Shown piece after piece: positions 18,225-28,094 of a stretch of 64,000 bases of DNA (its first letter is position 1; each line of letters starts with the position of its first letter). This stretch comes from Lunatibacter salilacus (GTDB lineage: Bacteria > Bacteroidota > Bacteroidia > Cytophagales > Cyclobacteriaceae). Both the position numbers and the translations under genes were made by a program. The notes below the pieces were generated by a model. It was not told the origin of the DNA. It did not search any database and worked only from the letters and a program-made list of their open reading frames with translations. The DNA is taken from positions 632,471 through 696,470 of the forward strand of contig NZ_VOLC01000001.1 of the NCBI RefSeq assembly GCF_009797935.1, given 5' to 3'.

Positions 18225-21194
18225 ATGGTAAAAATTTACAAATTCACCTTAAGCATTTTATTTCTGTTGCTAAGCGCAGGAATTAGCTTTGCCCAGTACA
18301 CGGTGACGGGGGAGGTAACCGACGACCGTTCAGGAGAACCTCTTATTGGGGCAAGTGTATTGGTTAGGAATACAACAAGGGGGATCGTTGCGGATATCGA
18401 TGGCCGATTCAGTATTTCTTTTGATTCGAATGAATCAGCGACCTTAGTGATTTCATCACTAGGCTATCTTAGCCAAACAGTTTCCGTAAGCAGTAGCAAC
18501 AACCGTTTGCAGATTGCGCTTAGAGAAGATGCTACCAACTTGGAGGAAGTAGTCATCACTGGTTTGGCCTCTACGGTAAAGCGTTCTAACCTTGCCAATG
18601 CGGTAAGTTCGGTATCGGCAAGAGAATTAACTGGGACGACGACCGTGCAGACTACTGATGGCGCCCTTTACGGAAAAGTGGCAGGTGCCACCATCCGGTC
18701 TAACGGTGGAGCGCCAGGTGGAGGTGTATCTATTCAACTTCGGGGAATCTCCTCGCTAGTTGGTCAGTCCCAACCGCTAATCATCATGGATGGAGTCTAC
18801 ATCAACAATTCCTTCCAACAGACTGGAAGGGCTGCGGTTACCGGTGCTGGTGCTTCTACTCAAGACGATGGCGCAAACCGCCTGGCGGATATCAACCCTG
18901 CGGATATCGAGTCAATTGAAATCCTTAAAGGACCATCTGCGGCGGCAATTTATGGAACTAGGGCCAATGCCGGAGTAATTATCATCACTACCAAAAGGGG
19001 TGTGGCTGGTAAAACTAAAGTCTCTCTTTCTCAAGATATAGGTGTAGCTACACCACTGAGATTATTAGGGGTTGATGATTGGAGTGAAGAAAAAATAAAC
19101 TTTTTCTTTACAACGGAAGAACGAAGAGCCACCGAGTTGGCTAGATTCCGCCAAGGAGATAGAATTGATTACGAAGACTATTTTTACAATAATACAGCCG
19201 TGTTAAGTAACACCCGATTAAATGTCTCTGGAGGAAATGACAAGACGAGGTTCTTTTTATCGGGAAATATTTCCTCAGAAGACGGGACGGTTAAAAACAC
19301 CGGTTTTGATAGGTACTCTATTCGAGCAAATGTAGACCATAAACTCAATGACAATATCCGGCTTGGTTTTACTTCCAATTATATCAAATCAAACACAGAC
19401 AGAGGGTTCACGGGTAATCAGAATAATTCTGGAGCGAGTATAGGATACAGCATCGCTTATGTGCCCAATTATTTCGACCTAAGGCCAGACGCGAACGGCG
19501 TATATCCAAATAATCCCTACTTTGCGGAAAATCCAATCGCCGTAACCGACCATGGGATCAATAAATCGGAGGTAAATCGATTCGTACAGTCCTTTAACAT
19601 GGATGTGGACATTTTGAAAACTAACAATAGTTTTCTCCGTGCCAATGTTGCGGGAGGACTGGATTATACACAAAACAGTACGATGGTCTATTTGCCTGAA
19701 TTTTTACAATTCCAGAGAAGCCAAGCGAATCCAGGAGATCTATATGTAGGTAGACAAGAAACATTTAATTCCAATTTTCAAGCCGCCCTAGTGTACAACT
19801 GGAATTTGGGAAAGGTAAATATGAACTCCCAAGGAGGTATTGTTCGATTGGATTTCAGAAATAGTGAGTTGTTTAATCGTGGTAGAGGGCTGGTGCCAGG
19901 CCAAACGAATTTGAGACAGGCTAATGTCCAAGAAATAGCGGTGAACTATAATTCTGAAATACAGGAAGCAGGAGTATTTCTACAGCAGGAAGCGAATTTT
20001 GACGATAAAATCATCGGAACCCTAGGCATTCGTTGGGATAAGTCTAGCTTGAACGGCGACAAGGATCAATTTTATGCGTTTCCTAGAGCCTCAGTCGCTG
20101 TGAATATCGCTAATTTTGACTTCTGGAAAGTTGGTGCCATCAGTCAGCTTAAGCCAAGAATCGCTTACGGCGAAACTGCCGGTCCAGTAGCGTTTGGCAA
20201 TACATTTACCCCATTACAGGGTGCCAATATCGGCGGACTGTTGGGGTCAGTAGTTGGCACACAAGTGGGGAACACTTCAATCTTTCCAGAAACTGCAACC
20301 GAATTAGAATTTGGTGTAGACATGGGTTTTCTGAATAACCGCATCGCCTTAGAGGCCACATATTACATCAAAAACACCCAAAACAATATTCAAAACCTAA
20401 ACCTTTCTCCTTCTACCGGTGTGTCGACGACTCCTAGTAATGAAGCAGAATTGCAGAACAAAGGAATTGAATTGGGATTGTCTGCCAATATAGTAGACAA
20501 AGCCAACTTCAAGTGGTTTTCAAGGGTACTTTACTGGCAAAACAGACTAAATATGACCCGTTTAGGTATCCCATTATATACACTTGGGGCCTTTGGAACG
20601 GGTTTAGGGACGTTTCTCTATGCAGAGAACTACTCTCCGACAACCATTGTAGGTACTCCAGCTGACCCAAGCGTTCCCGGAGGTTTTACCATTTGGGGTA
20701 ATGGTCAGCCCAAATTCACAACCTCCATGTATAACACCTTCAATATCTACAATAGCTTCGAGCTATCCATTATGACGGAGTGGAGAAACGGCGGGGATAA
20801 TATCAACCTCACTTCGTTTTTGTCTGATTCAGGTGGAACTACTAACGGCTGGTTTGACGATGATAATGGGGACGGAATACCTAATGGCCGTCAGCGGCCA
20901 CCGGCTCCTTACAACAATGCTGGACGCTGGGTACAGGATGCCACTTTCATTAAAATTAGGGAAGTGGGATTGTACTACACCGTTCCCAAAACAGCAATTT
21001 CCAATATGTTTGGAAATGCGGTCGAGAATATCCGATTGGGTGTATCTGGAAATAACCTATTCCTATTTACAGATTATTACGGATATGACCCCGAAACGTC
21101 AACATTTGGAGCAAGATCCGTTGACAACAATGTGGATATTGCTCCCTATCCAACTCCAAGGAGAATCTTTTTCCACTTGAATCTGGATTTTTAA
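18225..21194 (+). CDS. SusC/RagA-family TonB-dependent outer-membrane receptor
   Basis: Imports an oligosaccharide or other ligand across the outer membrane with its SusD partner. The 989-aa protein has a signal peptide (ending ISFAQ), an N-terminal carboxypeptidase-regulatory-like domain (TVTGEVTDDRSGEPLIGASV), a plug domain with the SusC hallmarks (DGVYINN, IESIEILKGPSAAAIYGTRA) and a long beta-barrel ending in an aromatic C-terminal residue (HLNLDF). The susD-like gene follows 20 bases later. No dedicated regulator or glycoside hydrolase is directly joined, so the substrate is unknown. Confidence 0.95.
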   Translation: MVKIYKFTLSILFLLLSAGISFAQYTVTGEVTDDRSGEPLIGASVLVRNTTRGIVADIDGRFSISFDSNESATLVISSLGYLSQTVSVSSSNNRLQIALREDATNLEEVVITGLASTVKRSNLANAVSSVSARELTGTTTVQTTDGALYGKVAGATIRSNGGAPGGGVSIQLRGISSLVGQSQPLIIMDGVYINNSFQQTGRAAVTGAGASTQDDGANRLADINPADIESIEILKGPSAAAIYGTRANAGVIIITTKRGVAGKTKVSLSQDIGVATPLRLLGVDDWSEEKINFFFTTEERRATELARFRQGDRIDYEDYFYNNTAVLSNTRLNVSGGNDKTRFFLSGNISSEDGTVKNTGFDRYSIRANVDHKLNDNIRLGFTSNYIKSNTDRGFTGNQNNSGASIGYSIAYVPNYFDLRPDANGVYPNNPYFAENPIAVTDHGINKSEVNRFVQSFNMDVDILKTNNSFLRANVAGGLDYTQNSTMVYLPEFLQFQRSQANPGDLYVGRQETFNSNFQAALVYNWNLGKVNMNSQGGIVRLDFRNSELFNRGRGLVPGQTNLRQANVQEIAVNYNSEIQEAGVFLQQEANFDDKIIGTLGIRWDKSSLNGDKDQFYAFPRASVAVNIANFDFWKVGAISQLKPRIAYGETAGPVAFGNTFTPLQGANIGGLLGSVVGTQVGNTSIFPETATELEFGVDMGFLNNRIALEATYYIKNTQNNIQNLNLSPSTGVSTTPSNEAELQNKGIELGLSANIVDKANFKWFSRVLYWQNRLNMTRLGIPLYTLGAFGTGLGTFLYAENYSPTTIVGTPADPSVPGGFTIWGNGQPKFTTSMYNTFNIYNSFELSIMTEWRNGGDNINLTSFLSDSGGTTNGWFDDDNGDGIPNGRQRPPAPYNNAGRWVQDATFIKIREVGLYYTVPKTAISNMFGNAVENIRLGVSGNNLFLFTDYYGYDPETSTFGARSVDNNVDIAPYPTPRRIFFHLNLDF

Positions 21195-21214
21195 CTCTTA
21201 AACCTACGAAAGAA

Positions 21215-22597
21215 ATGAAAAAATTTAATAGCTATATTTCTGCTGTTGCTTTAGCGGGTTTATTTACATTTGGTTGTAACCCGCTGCAATTGGATCAGAT
21301 TGATGATCCAAACAATCCATCTGTGGGAAGTGTAACAAATAATGCCACGCGTTCCCAAATTCAGTTTGTCCTTACCGGGCTTGAATCCAGGCATAGAGGA
21401 TATGTTACAAATATTTCCCAAGCTTGGAATACCTTTGGCCGAGAAATTTGGTATCTCAACGGATCTGATCCGAGGTTTCAAACAGACTGGCTTGGCCAAG
21501 CCGGAAGGGTGCCAGATCGGGTTTATTTTGGATTTGGAGCAACAGGAGGTGGGTCATATGCCACACCCTACCAAGCTGTCCTCCAAGCCGAAGTTTTAAT
21601 CAACGCTGCGGCAAATACTACTTCTATTTCTGCACAAGAGAGAGATGCCATCACGGGTTTTGCAAAGATGATTCAGGGGTATCAATTTATGATTCCAGCC
21701 AATTTTGTCTATGATAATGGAGTCAGGATTGACGTATCCGATGTACTTAACCCCGGTTCCTATGTGCCTTATGACCAGGCGATGGACCATGTACGGTCCT
21801 TGCTGATAGAGGCCGATCAAAGTTTAACCGCTGCAGGCACAGGAACTTTCCCTATGACACTTACACCGGGATTTGCCCAATTCAATACCATACCTGCCTT
21901 ACGCCAGGTAAACAATGCCATCTTAGCTAGGGCAAATACCTATAGAAAAGACTGGCAAGGTGTATTGACTGCACTGGAAGCATCCTTTATGGATCTAGAA
22001 GGCAATCTGGATCTGGGTCCCGCACACCCATACAATGGACCACCAGATCAGTTTAACCCACTATTTTATGTATTAGATGCAGCTGTAAACACGATAATAG
22101 TCGTACATCCATCAGTATTAGCGGATACCATTCCTGGTGATCTTAGGGTTCGGAACAAGTTTTTTGAACGTGAAGCACCGGTGACTATTACTACGGACGC
22201 CGCGGGAGCCCTTATAGGAACACACCAAGACAACCGTTGGACAACCAATACAACTCCTATCACATTCATCAAAAATGAAGAGTTGATCCTCCTAAAAGCA
22301 GAGGCACATGCTAATTTAAACCAAACCAGCGAGGCGGTGGATGCCATAAACATCATCCGCAACGCAGCAGAAATTGGCAATTACACCGGTGCTACAACGC
22401 AGGAGGCTTTAATTGACGAAATCCTTTTCCAACGCAGGTATTCGCTTTGGGCTGAACCTTGGGGACACCGATGGATAGATGCCAGGAGATACGATAGGAT
22501 GGATGAAATCCCTACATCGTTTGATCAGGGTGCCATATTCCGCCAATTCCCCCACCCACAGGCCGAGGTAAGCTGGGATCAATATGTTTCAGATTAA
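21215..22597 (+). CDS. SusD/RagB-family nutrient-binding lipoprotein
   Basis: Surface lipoprotein that captures substrate and sits as a lid on the SusC barrel. The 460-aa protein has a lipobox ending at Cys21 (TFGC) and a helical TPR-like scaffold. The C-terminal half has the SusD features EELILLKAEAH, EAVDAINIIRNAA and LIDEILFQRRYSLWAE, then an RWIDARRYDRM segment. It forms a two-gene operon with the SusC gene and ends at a strong terminator. Confidence 0.92.
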   Translation: MKKFNSYISAVALAGLFTFGCNPLQLDQIDDPNNPSVGSVTNNATRSQIQFVLTGLESRHRGYVTNISQAWNTFGREIWYLNGSDPRFQTDWLGQAGRVPDRVYFGFGATGGGSYATPYQAVLQAEVLINAAANTTSISAQERDAITGFAKMIQGYQFMIPANFVYDNGVRIDVSDVLNPGSYVPYDQAMDHVRSLLIEADQSLTAAGTGTFPMTLTPGFAQFNTIPALRQVNNAILARANTYRKDWQGVLTALEASFMDLEGNLDLGPAHPYNGPPDQFNPLFYVLDAAVNTIIVVHPSVLADTIPGDLRVRNKFFEREAPVTITTDAAGALIGTHQDNRWTTNTTPITFIKNEELILLKAEAHANLNQTSEAVDAINIIRNAAEIGNYTGATTQEALIDEILFQRRYSLWAEPWGHRWIDARRYDRMDEIPTSFDQGAIFRQFPHPQAEVSWDQYVSD

Positions 22598-22616
22598 TTA
22601 TACTTTGAATTATGTT

Positions 22617-22650
22617 AAAAAGAGATGTCATTTGGCATCTCTTTTTTTTT
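22617..22650 (+). terminator. terminator of the SusC/SusD operon
   Basis: GAGATG (22622-22627) and CATCTC (22636-22641) form a stem with outer A/T pairs, followed by a long T-run. Confidence 0.9.
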
Positions 22651-22728
22651 TGAAATTTTCAAGCCAAGTACCAGCCTGCATGTTAAGTATTGAGGCCTAA
22701 AATCAAGATTTTTGGGCTTCTTTGACGT

Positions 22729-23936
22729 TCAACCAGCGAGTTTATGAAAAGGCAAAACCATAATCAAAAACCCATCTTCCTCAAATTCATCTTCTTGGGT
22801 CGCAGTGACCAAAATAGCTGTCCTTTTATCGAAGAATCTCATCGCCTCCCAAAGCCCTCCCAACTCTCGTTGGAGATTATCAGCGTTTATTTCATAGCAA
22901 ACCTGCACCAATTCTACCAAACCCCTCCTATCAAAGATCACAAAATCACATTCCTGCTTTTCCGAAAAATAATAGATCTCCTGATACCTCCTTCGGTAAT
23001 GGAGAAAAACCATGTTTTCAAACCTTCTTCCATGATCCTCAGAAAAAGATCTGGAATTGGCTGAAACCAACCCCGTGTCTATTGAATATACTTTTTTGTG
23101 ATTAATGAGCTGCTTTCGTTGTGAATAGCTAAACTTAGGAACAAAAAAGAAAAGCCAGCTGTCCTCCAAATAGGAAAAATATTCCATCACAGTACTGGTT
23201 GCTTTGATCTCTAAAACTTTCCGAAGATTGTTTCCGGAAACCAGTTTCGATACATTCGACATCAAATAAACCGAAAGACTCTTCAAAGATTTAATATCAC
23301 GCACTCCGTATCGCACTGCTATATCCCTTAAAAGTAGATCATCAAACAGCTGATGAAGAAGCTCCAAACGTCCTGTTTTTATAAACTCAGGAAAACCACC
23401 TACTTCGAAATACTTTAGCGTACTTTCTTTAATTCTTGACAGCTTCAAATACTCACAAAACTGATCAAAAGAGAATGGAAACAATTCTTTAGTAATATGT
23501 CTGCCTGTTAGTTTGGTGCCCAATTCTCTACTGAGTAGAGATGCATTTGATCCCGTGATTACAATCTCATAACTTTGCTGGTCTAGTTTCTGACGAACAT
23601 ACAGCTCCCACCTTCCACTACCTGTATCTCATCAAAAAACAAGACTTTTACCTTACTCTCGGTTATCAGTTTATCGATTTTTTGAAAATCCGGTAAAGCA
23701 AAACCATAAAGCCTCGGGTCTTCAAAATTTAAATAAAAAGCCTTCGGATACTGATTTTCAAGTAACTGTACTAAAAGTGTACTTTTACCGCAGCGCCGTA
23801 TCCCCGATATTATTAAAGCAAAGCTCTCAGCTAACGAATAATCCTTTATTTCTTCCCTTTTCAGTTCAAAGGACCTTTTTTGAATATCATTCTTTTGGCT
23901 TTGTGCTACTTGTTTTAGTAATTCCCAGGATATCAT
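22729..23936 (-). pseudogene. frameshifted AAA/DUF4143 ATPase
   Basis: The N-terminal part (to about 23583) has Walker A GIRRCGKST and Walker B VLFFDEIQ, then leaves frame within a G-run near 23608 (plus-strand CCCACC). The other frame continues the same protein without a gap (ELYVRQKL...VITGSNASLLSRELG) to a stop at 22729, with the DUF4143 nuclease-like C-terminal region (QECDFVIF). Restoring one base near 23608 would give a protein of about 400 aa. A sequencing error in the G-run is possible. An intact relative lies at 52613-53797. Confidence 0.8.
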
Positions 23937-23984
23937 CAGATTAATTTTCCTCAAATATAAAATATTATCGCCTACAAACCAATA

Positions 23985-24028
23985 TTATTGTTTATTGAAA
24001 AACATTATTATAGTTTACTAAACAATAA
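23985..24028. repeat. 10-bp inverted repeat upstream of the broken ATPase gene
   Basis: TTATTGTTTA (23985-23994) and TAAACAATAA (24019-24028) are perfect complements separated by 24 bases, about 50 bases before the ATPase start. It could be an operator. Confidence 0.5.
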
Positions 24029-24159
24029 AAAATGCTTCCTTCATCCTGCATGTTGGAAGTAGGAACTCACCATGAAGAGAAGGAAAATAGATAATGGCTT
24101 GGAAATCGTAATACAACCGAGGTAAATAAAATTTTAAATTTGGGAAAAGCTGTTCTGGA

Positions 24160-24801
24160 CTACTTTATTACCATAAATAAATAGGCTAGGGTAAATTCCA
24201 GCTGGGTAAAGTTCAAATCAAAAATACGGTCTTGGGATTCGGGACGGCCAAATTCATAGGAAAATCGCGCCTCGGCCTGCACTGTATGCCTGCCAAAAAG
24301 TTTGGACAAACCGACACCACCAGTCAAGCCATACATGATACGGTTTGGGTCATCACCGGGCTGCCCATAGGTAGGAATAACCAAGTCCCCCTCCATAGGC
24401 CTTGATATCTCCCGAGCGCGAAGCAAATAACCAACGTGTGGGCCTAACTTGATATGAAACCTGCCGGAATTACCTAAATAAAAATTTGACAGGATTGGAA
24501 CTTTAAAATAGTCAAACCGTGCTTCATTCCCGATATTGATGGTATCGGTAGCGGCATAGCCGGTTGTAAGCATTTGAAATTCGATCTGCGCACCGGCATT
24601 CTTATCAAAAAACTGCTCAATGACAAAAGAATAAGTTGGAGCGTTAAATCCAGTCAACGAACGGGGAAAAGAACCCAATGTAATACGATAACTTGCGCTT
24701 GAAGATGTATAGCCTGCCTTAAAACCAATGCTGGTCTGCGCCTGCACTCCTAAAGCGATAAAAATAAAGGCTATCAAGCCTACAACTTTCGTTATTTTCA
24801 T
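24160..24801 (-). CDS. PorT-family outer-membrane beta-barrel protein
   Basis: The 213-aa product has a cleavable signal (ending GVQAQ) and alternating-polarity strands typical of an eight-stranded outer-membrane barrel: SIGFKAGYTSSSA, KVPILSNFYLG, KLGPHVGYLL, YGLTGGVGLSK and FTLAYLF at the C-terminus. It resembles the PorT/OmpA-like barrels common in Bacteroidota. A specific role cannot be assigned. Confidence 0.85.
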   Translation of the reverse strand: MKITKVVGLIAFIFIALGVQAQTSIGFKAGYTSSSASYRITLGSFPRSLTGFNAPTYSFVIEQFFDKNAGAQIEFQMLTTGYAATDTINIGNEARFDYFKVPILSNFYLGNSGRFHIKLGPHVGYLLRAREISRPMEGDLVIPTYGQPGDDPNRIMYGLTGGVGLSKLFGRHTVQAEARFSYEFGRPESQDRIFDLNFTQLEFTLAYLFMVIK

Positions 24802-24824
24802 TCACATATCGGATAAGAAATACT

Positions 24825-24859
24825 AAAAAGAACAACCGCAAAAAGCGGCTATTCTTTTT
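24825..24859 (-). terminator. terminator overlapping the stop codon of the 65-aa gene
   Basis: AAAAAGAA (24825-24832) pairs with TTCTTTTT (24852-24859), with a CCGC/GCGG inner stem around an A-run loop; the reverse strand shows a T-run after the stem. Confidence 0.65.
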
Positions 24860-25046
24860 CTTTTGTTTCTTCCAAATTATCCCGGTCTCTCAATTTTTTG
24901 TCATCGACATTTTTGTTGAGAAACTCATTGATTTTATCAATTGAGTACGAGCTGGATATTTCTCCAAATGAGTTTATGTTCATCTTGAAGCCTTCCAATT
25001 CAGGATTAACTCGTGGTGTATCCTCTTTTTTTGATTTCTTAGTCAT
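24849..25046 (-). CDS. small conserved hypothetical protein (65 aa)
   Basis: A charged 65-aa protein beginning MTKKSKKEDTPRVNPELEGF and ending in a Lys/Glu-rich tail, with a central DKINEFLNKNVDDKKL helix. I recall similar short proteins in Cytophagales but know no function. ATG 25046 is preferred over ATG 25058 because GGAGGTG, a strong Shine-Dalgarno, sits 5 bases before it; such sites are rare in this window. It follows gltX by about 40 bases and is probably in the same operon. Confidence 0.75.
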   Translation of the reverse strand: MTKKSKKEDTPRVNPELEGFKMNINSFGEISSSYSIDKINEFLNKNVDDKKLRDRDNLEETKEKE

Positions 25047-25083
25047 ATTCACCTCCATTTTCTGGAGAGATAAATGTTCTCAT

Positions 25084-26622
25084 CTATCCCTTGATTTCCA
25101 ATGTATTTAACGCAAAAGTAATCCTTTTGATTAATTCCTGCTTACCCAAAATTTCAAACACCTCCATCAAATCCGGGCCCGCACCTATACCGGTAATAGC
25201 CAATCTTACCGCCTGCATGATTTTTCCGAGCTTGACTTCCGCCGTTTCCGCTGCCTGATTGAGCAGTTCCTTGGCCTGAGGGGCGAGCAACTCGCCTTCC
25301 AGTTCTTCAAGAATATCCTTAAATACGCTCAATACTTTAACGGAATCTTCGTTCCAGCGTTTGGCTGCAATCTCTTGGTCGAAGCTTTCAGGGGCAATAA
25401 CCATAAATTGACCCTCTTTCCAGAGATCAGCAGGGAAAGTTGCGCGTTCCTTCATGATGGCAGCAATTTTTTCTGCCTTTTCCATAGGAATCTGTAAACC
25501 TTCTGCCTCCATGCCCTCAGTAAGGTATGCTGCCAATTCGGCATCTGATTTTCGTCGAAGGTACTGTTCGTTATACCATTTAGCCTTATTGATATCAAAC
25601 TTAGTACCGGATTTTCCTATTCGCTCGATTGAAAAAGCCTCTACCAATTCATCCAAGGTAAACAATTCCCGGTGATCGCCAGGATTCCATCCTAAGAAGG
25701 CAAGGAAATTCAGAAATGCATCAGGCAAATATCCTCCTTCTTTAAACCCATCAGCAATCTGTCCACTAACTGGATCTTGCCATGAAAGCGGAAACAAAGG
25801 GAACCCATGCTTCTCCGCATCCCGCTTAGATAGCTTTCCATTACCGTCAGGCTTAAGTAATAGCGGTAAATGGGCAAATTCGGGCATTGTGTCTTCCCAA
25901 CCAAAGTAGCGGTACAATAACACATGAAGTGGTGCTGAAGGCAACCACTCTTCCCCCCGAATCACATGGGTGATATTCATTAAATGATCATCCACGATAT
26001 TGGCCAGATGATACGTGGGCATACCGTCGGATTTCATAAGAACTTTGTCATCTAATGTGCTGGAGTGCACCATAACCCATCCTCTTACTTTATCCTGTAG
26101 CCTTACTTCCTCTTTTCGGGGTATCTTCACCCGAATTACATAAGGTTCGCCGGAAGCTAACCTTGCCGCAACTTCATCAGCAGGCAGGGTCAGTGAGTTT
26201 TTCATTTGGGTACGCGTAATTGAATTGTATTGGGGGGATACCACCCTCGCAGCGGTCAATCGTTCCCGCATGGCCTCCAACTCCTCTGGGGTATCAAATG
26301 CATAATATGCGTGTCCTTTTTCCAACAGGTCTAAGGCATAATCCATATACATGGCTTTACGCTCCGACTGACGGTATGGGCCGCAGTCACCGGGATTCCA
26401 TGGACTCTCGTCAGGACTGATATTCAACCATTCCAGCGCATCCTTAATGTATTTCTCTGCGCCGGGTACAAAGCGCGTCTGATCTGTATCTTCAATCCGC
26501 AGCAGAAATTTCCCTCCGTTCTTTTTTGCAAAAAGGTAATTATATAAGGCAGTTCTAACCCCACCTATATGCAGGGCTCCAGTAGGTGACGGGGCGAATC
26601 TTACGCGTACTTCTCTATTCAT
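25084..26622 (-). CDS. gltX: glutamyl-tRNA synthetase
   Basis: Charges tRNA-Glu (and tRNA-Gln where a transamidation route operates). The 512-aa class I enzyme begins VRFAPSPTGALHIGGVRTAL, containing the HIGH-type motif, and has the KMSKS-type KLSKRDAEK. The C-terminal anticodon-binding helical domain is complete and length is normal. A small gene follows on the same strand. Confidence 0.96.
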   Translation of the reverse strand: MNREVRVRFAPSPTGALHIGGVRTALYNYLFAKKNGGKFLLRIEDTDQTRFVPGAEKYIKDALEWLNISPDESPWNPGDCGPYRQSERKAMYMDYALDLLEKGHAYYAFDTPEELEAMRERLTAARVVSPQYNSITRTQMKNSLTLPADEVAARLASGEPYVIRVKIPRKEEVRLQDKVRGWVMVHSSTLDDKVLMKSDGMPTYHLANIVDDHLMNITHVIRGEEWLPSAPLHVLLYRYFGWEDTMPEFAHLPLLLKPDGNGKLSKRDAEKHGFPLFPLSWQDPVSGQIADGFKEGGYLPDAFLNFLAFLGWNPGDHRELFTLDELVEAFSIERIGKSGTKFDINKAKWYNEQYLRRKSDAELAAYLTEGMEAEGLQIPMEKAEKIAAIMKERATFPADLWKEGQFMVIAPESFDQEIAAKRWNEDSVKVLSVFKDILEELEGELLAPQAKELLNQAAETAEVKLGKIMQAVRLAITGIGAGPDLMEVFEILGKQELIKRITFALNTLEIKG

Positions 26623-26802
26623 CTTATTTGGAAATAGTTCTCTTTTTCAACCCGCAAAGATAAAAAATTATAGTCAATGAAGGGTTATACATCCAAACTA
26701 TTCTGAAGTATCAAACATTCTATTAAGCAGCGGGGTTATTTTTGAGTCAAAGATGAAAGTGGTATCTTCGTCCTGAAGTTTTCCAAAGCTATCAAAACAC
26801 CT

Positions 26803-27399
26803 ATGGCTACCAACGATGCTTTATCTCCTGAGCTTCTCCGAATTATTAAGATTTTCGGTGCTGTATCTGTTGGCCTGGTGTTGCTGCTTTCTCTTTTTAA
26901 TGATAGAAAGGCTGATAATACAGGGAGCATGGATGAGTTTTTTGTAACTGACGCAAACAGGATCTACTTCAAAAATCTCCGACAGCATAATTATGATTGG
27001 GAAAGACATCATGCTGCCAAGATGGACATCTTTCGATATGAAAAGCGGGTAACCGATACATCAGGGTATACGTTGAATGCTGCTTTGATAATCAATCGGG
27101 TAAAAGATGCCGCTTACCTTTATCTAGAGCCTCAAGGGAGATTAAAACACGAAAATCCCCTCGAAATTCGATGGGAAAAATCACCCGGAGATAAGGGGAA
27201 AAGTTCATTTTATCAGGGAGATCGGTATTCCCATTATCAATTTGTGGAAGAAATCTTTCCGCTGTTGAATCTTGACGAACCTGTTGCGGTAGAAGCCAAA
27301 GTAGGAGATTCTTGGATTCCCATACTTACTTCAACTCAGGAAATAGATGCTTTGAGAATCACCTGCAAGGACTACTATAGACTCATAGGGCGGGAGTGA
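26803..27399 (+). CDS. membrane-anchored hypothetical protein (198 aa)
   Basis: One predicted transmembrane helix at about residues 13-30 (IIKIFGAVSVGLVLLLSLF) precedes a soluble, presumably periplasmic domain with FFVTDANRIYFKNLRQHNYD and a C-terminal RITCKDYYRLIG. I do not recognise the family. It stands alone, divergent from gltX; a possible -7-like TATCTTCG lies near 26762. Confidence 0.7.
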   Translation: MATNDALSPELLRIIKIFGAVSVGLVLLLSLFNDRKADNTGSMDEFFVTDANRIYFKNLRQHNYDWERHHAAKMDIFRYEKRVTDTSGYTLNAALIINRVKDAAYLYLEPQGRLKHENPLEIRWEKSPGDKGKSSFYQGDRYSHYQFVEEIFPLLNLDEPVAVEAKVGDSWIPILTSTQEIDALRITCKDYYRLIGRE

Positions 27400-27605
27400 C
27401 GAGTAGTTTTTTGCAGTTCTTTATAGCCTTTTAGGTGATAGGTTTCAAAGAAAATTAATCGAAAAAACTTTTATGCGTCAGCAATGAAAATCTTCTGGGT
27501 TCAATGAAAAGTAACAAATACCACTAATAATGGGTCTTTATAATGTACTTTCGCAATCAGAAAGGCATATTAATGCGTAAATTTTAATCGGTAATCCCAT
27601 TGGTA

Positions 27606-28040
27606 ATGGACAACAGTCTTAATATTCCCACCTTCGGCATGCCTCTTCGGGGGCTTTTATTGGTCTCTGGTATCTATACATTCATATGGGGAGCCTTTTT
27701 CAAGTGGTTTGGAAACCCGCTACTCAAATGGCTTTCCATGGGGCAGTTCGAAGCTGACTTGCCAACCAATTGGTTTGGATCCTTTGGTATGGTGGTAGGC
27801 GTTTGTATTTTTCTAAGCGCATTTTATCCGCTAAGTTGGTTCTATCTGATGCTAGCTGGAGCTGTAGGGAAACTAATTTCGTTGGGGTGGTTTCTTTTTT
27901 ATTATATAGGCAACTTGGGATGGAATAAAAGAAGCATATTTCACTTAACTTTTAATGAGATACTTTGGATCATCCTTCTAACTGTCATCCTTTCTAGAGC
28001 ATTTAAGACCAAAAATTACGTCAAAACATTGCCCTCATAA
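27606..28040 (+). CDS. four-TM hypothetical membrane protein (144 aa)
   Basis: Four hydrophobic segments are visible, at about residues 16-33, 54-74, 78-98 and 117-132, with short polar loops (FKWFGNPLLKW between the first two). No catalytic motif is seen and I do not know the family. ATG 27606 was chosen; a TTG two codons earlier is open. It runs convergently into the next gene, sharing a bidirectional terminator. Confidence 0.65.
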   Translation: MDNSLNIPTFGMPLRGLLLVSGIYTFIWGAFFKWFGNPLLKWLSMGQFEADLPTNWFGSFGMVVGVCIFLSAFYPLSWFYLMLAGAVGKLISLGWFLFYYIGNLGWNKRSIFHLTFNEILWIILLTVILSRAFKTKNYVKTLPS

Positions 28041-28049
28041 AATAAAAAT

Positions 28050-28071
28050 AGGTGCTGAAAATTCAGCACCT
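28050..28071. terminator. bidirectional terminator
   Basis: AGGTGCTG and CAGCACCT form a perfect stem around AAAATT-type loop bases between convergent genes; T-rich sequence follows on the reverse strand. Confidence 0.75.
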
Positions 28072-28094
28072 CTCTAATATTTGATTATTTCATA

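Noticed and set aside
27438-27600. A gene between the two hypothetical membrane proteins
   Set aside because: No open frame longer than about 30 codons with a plausible start is seen.
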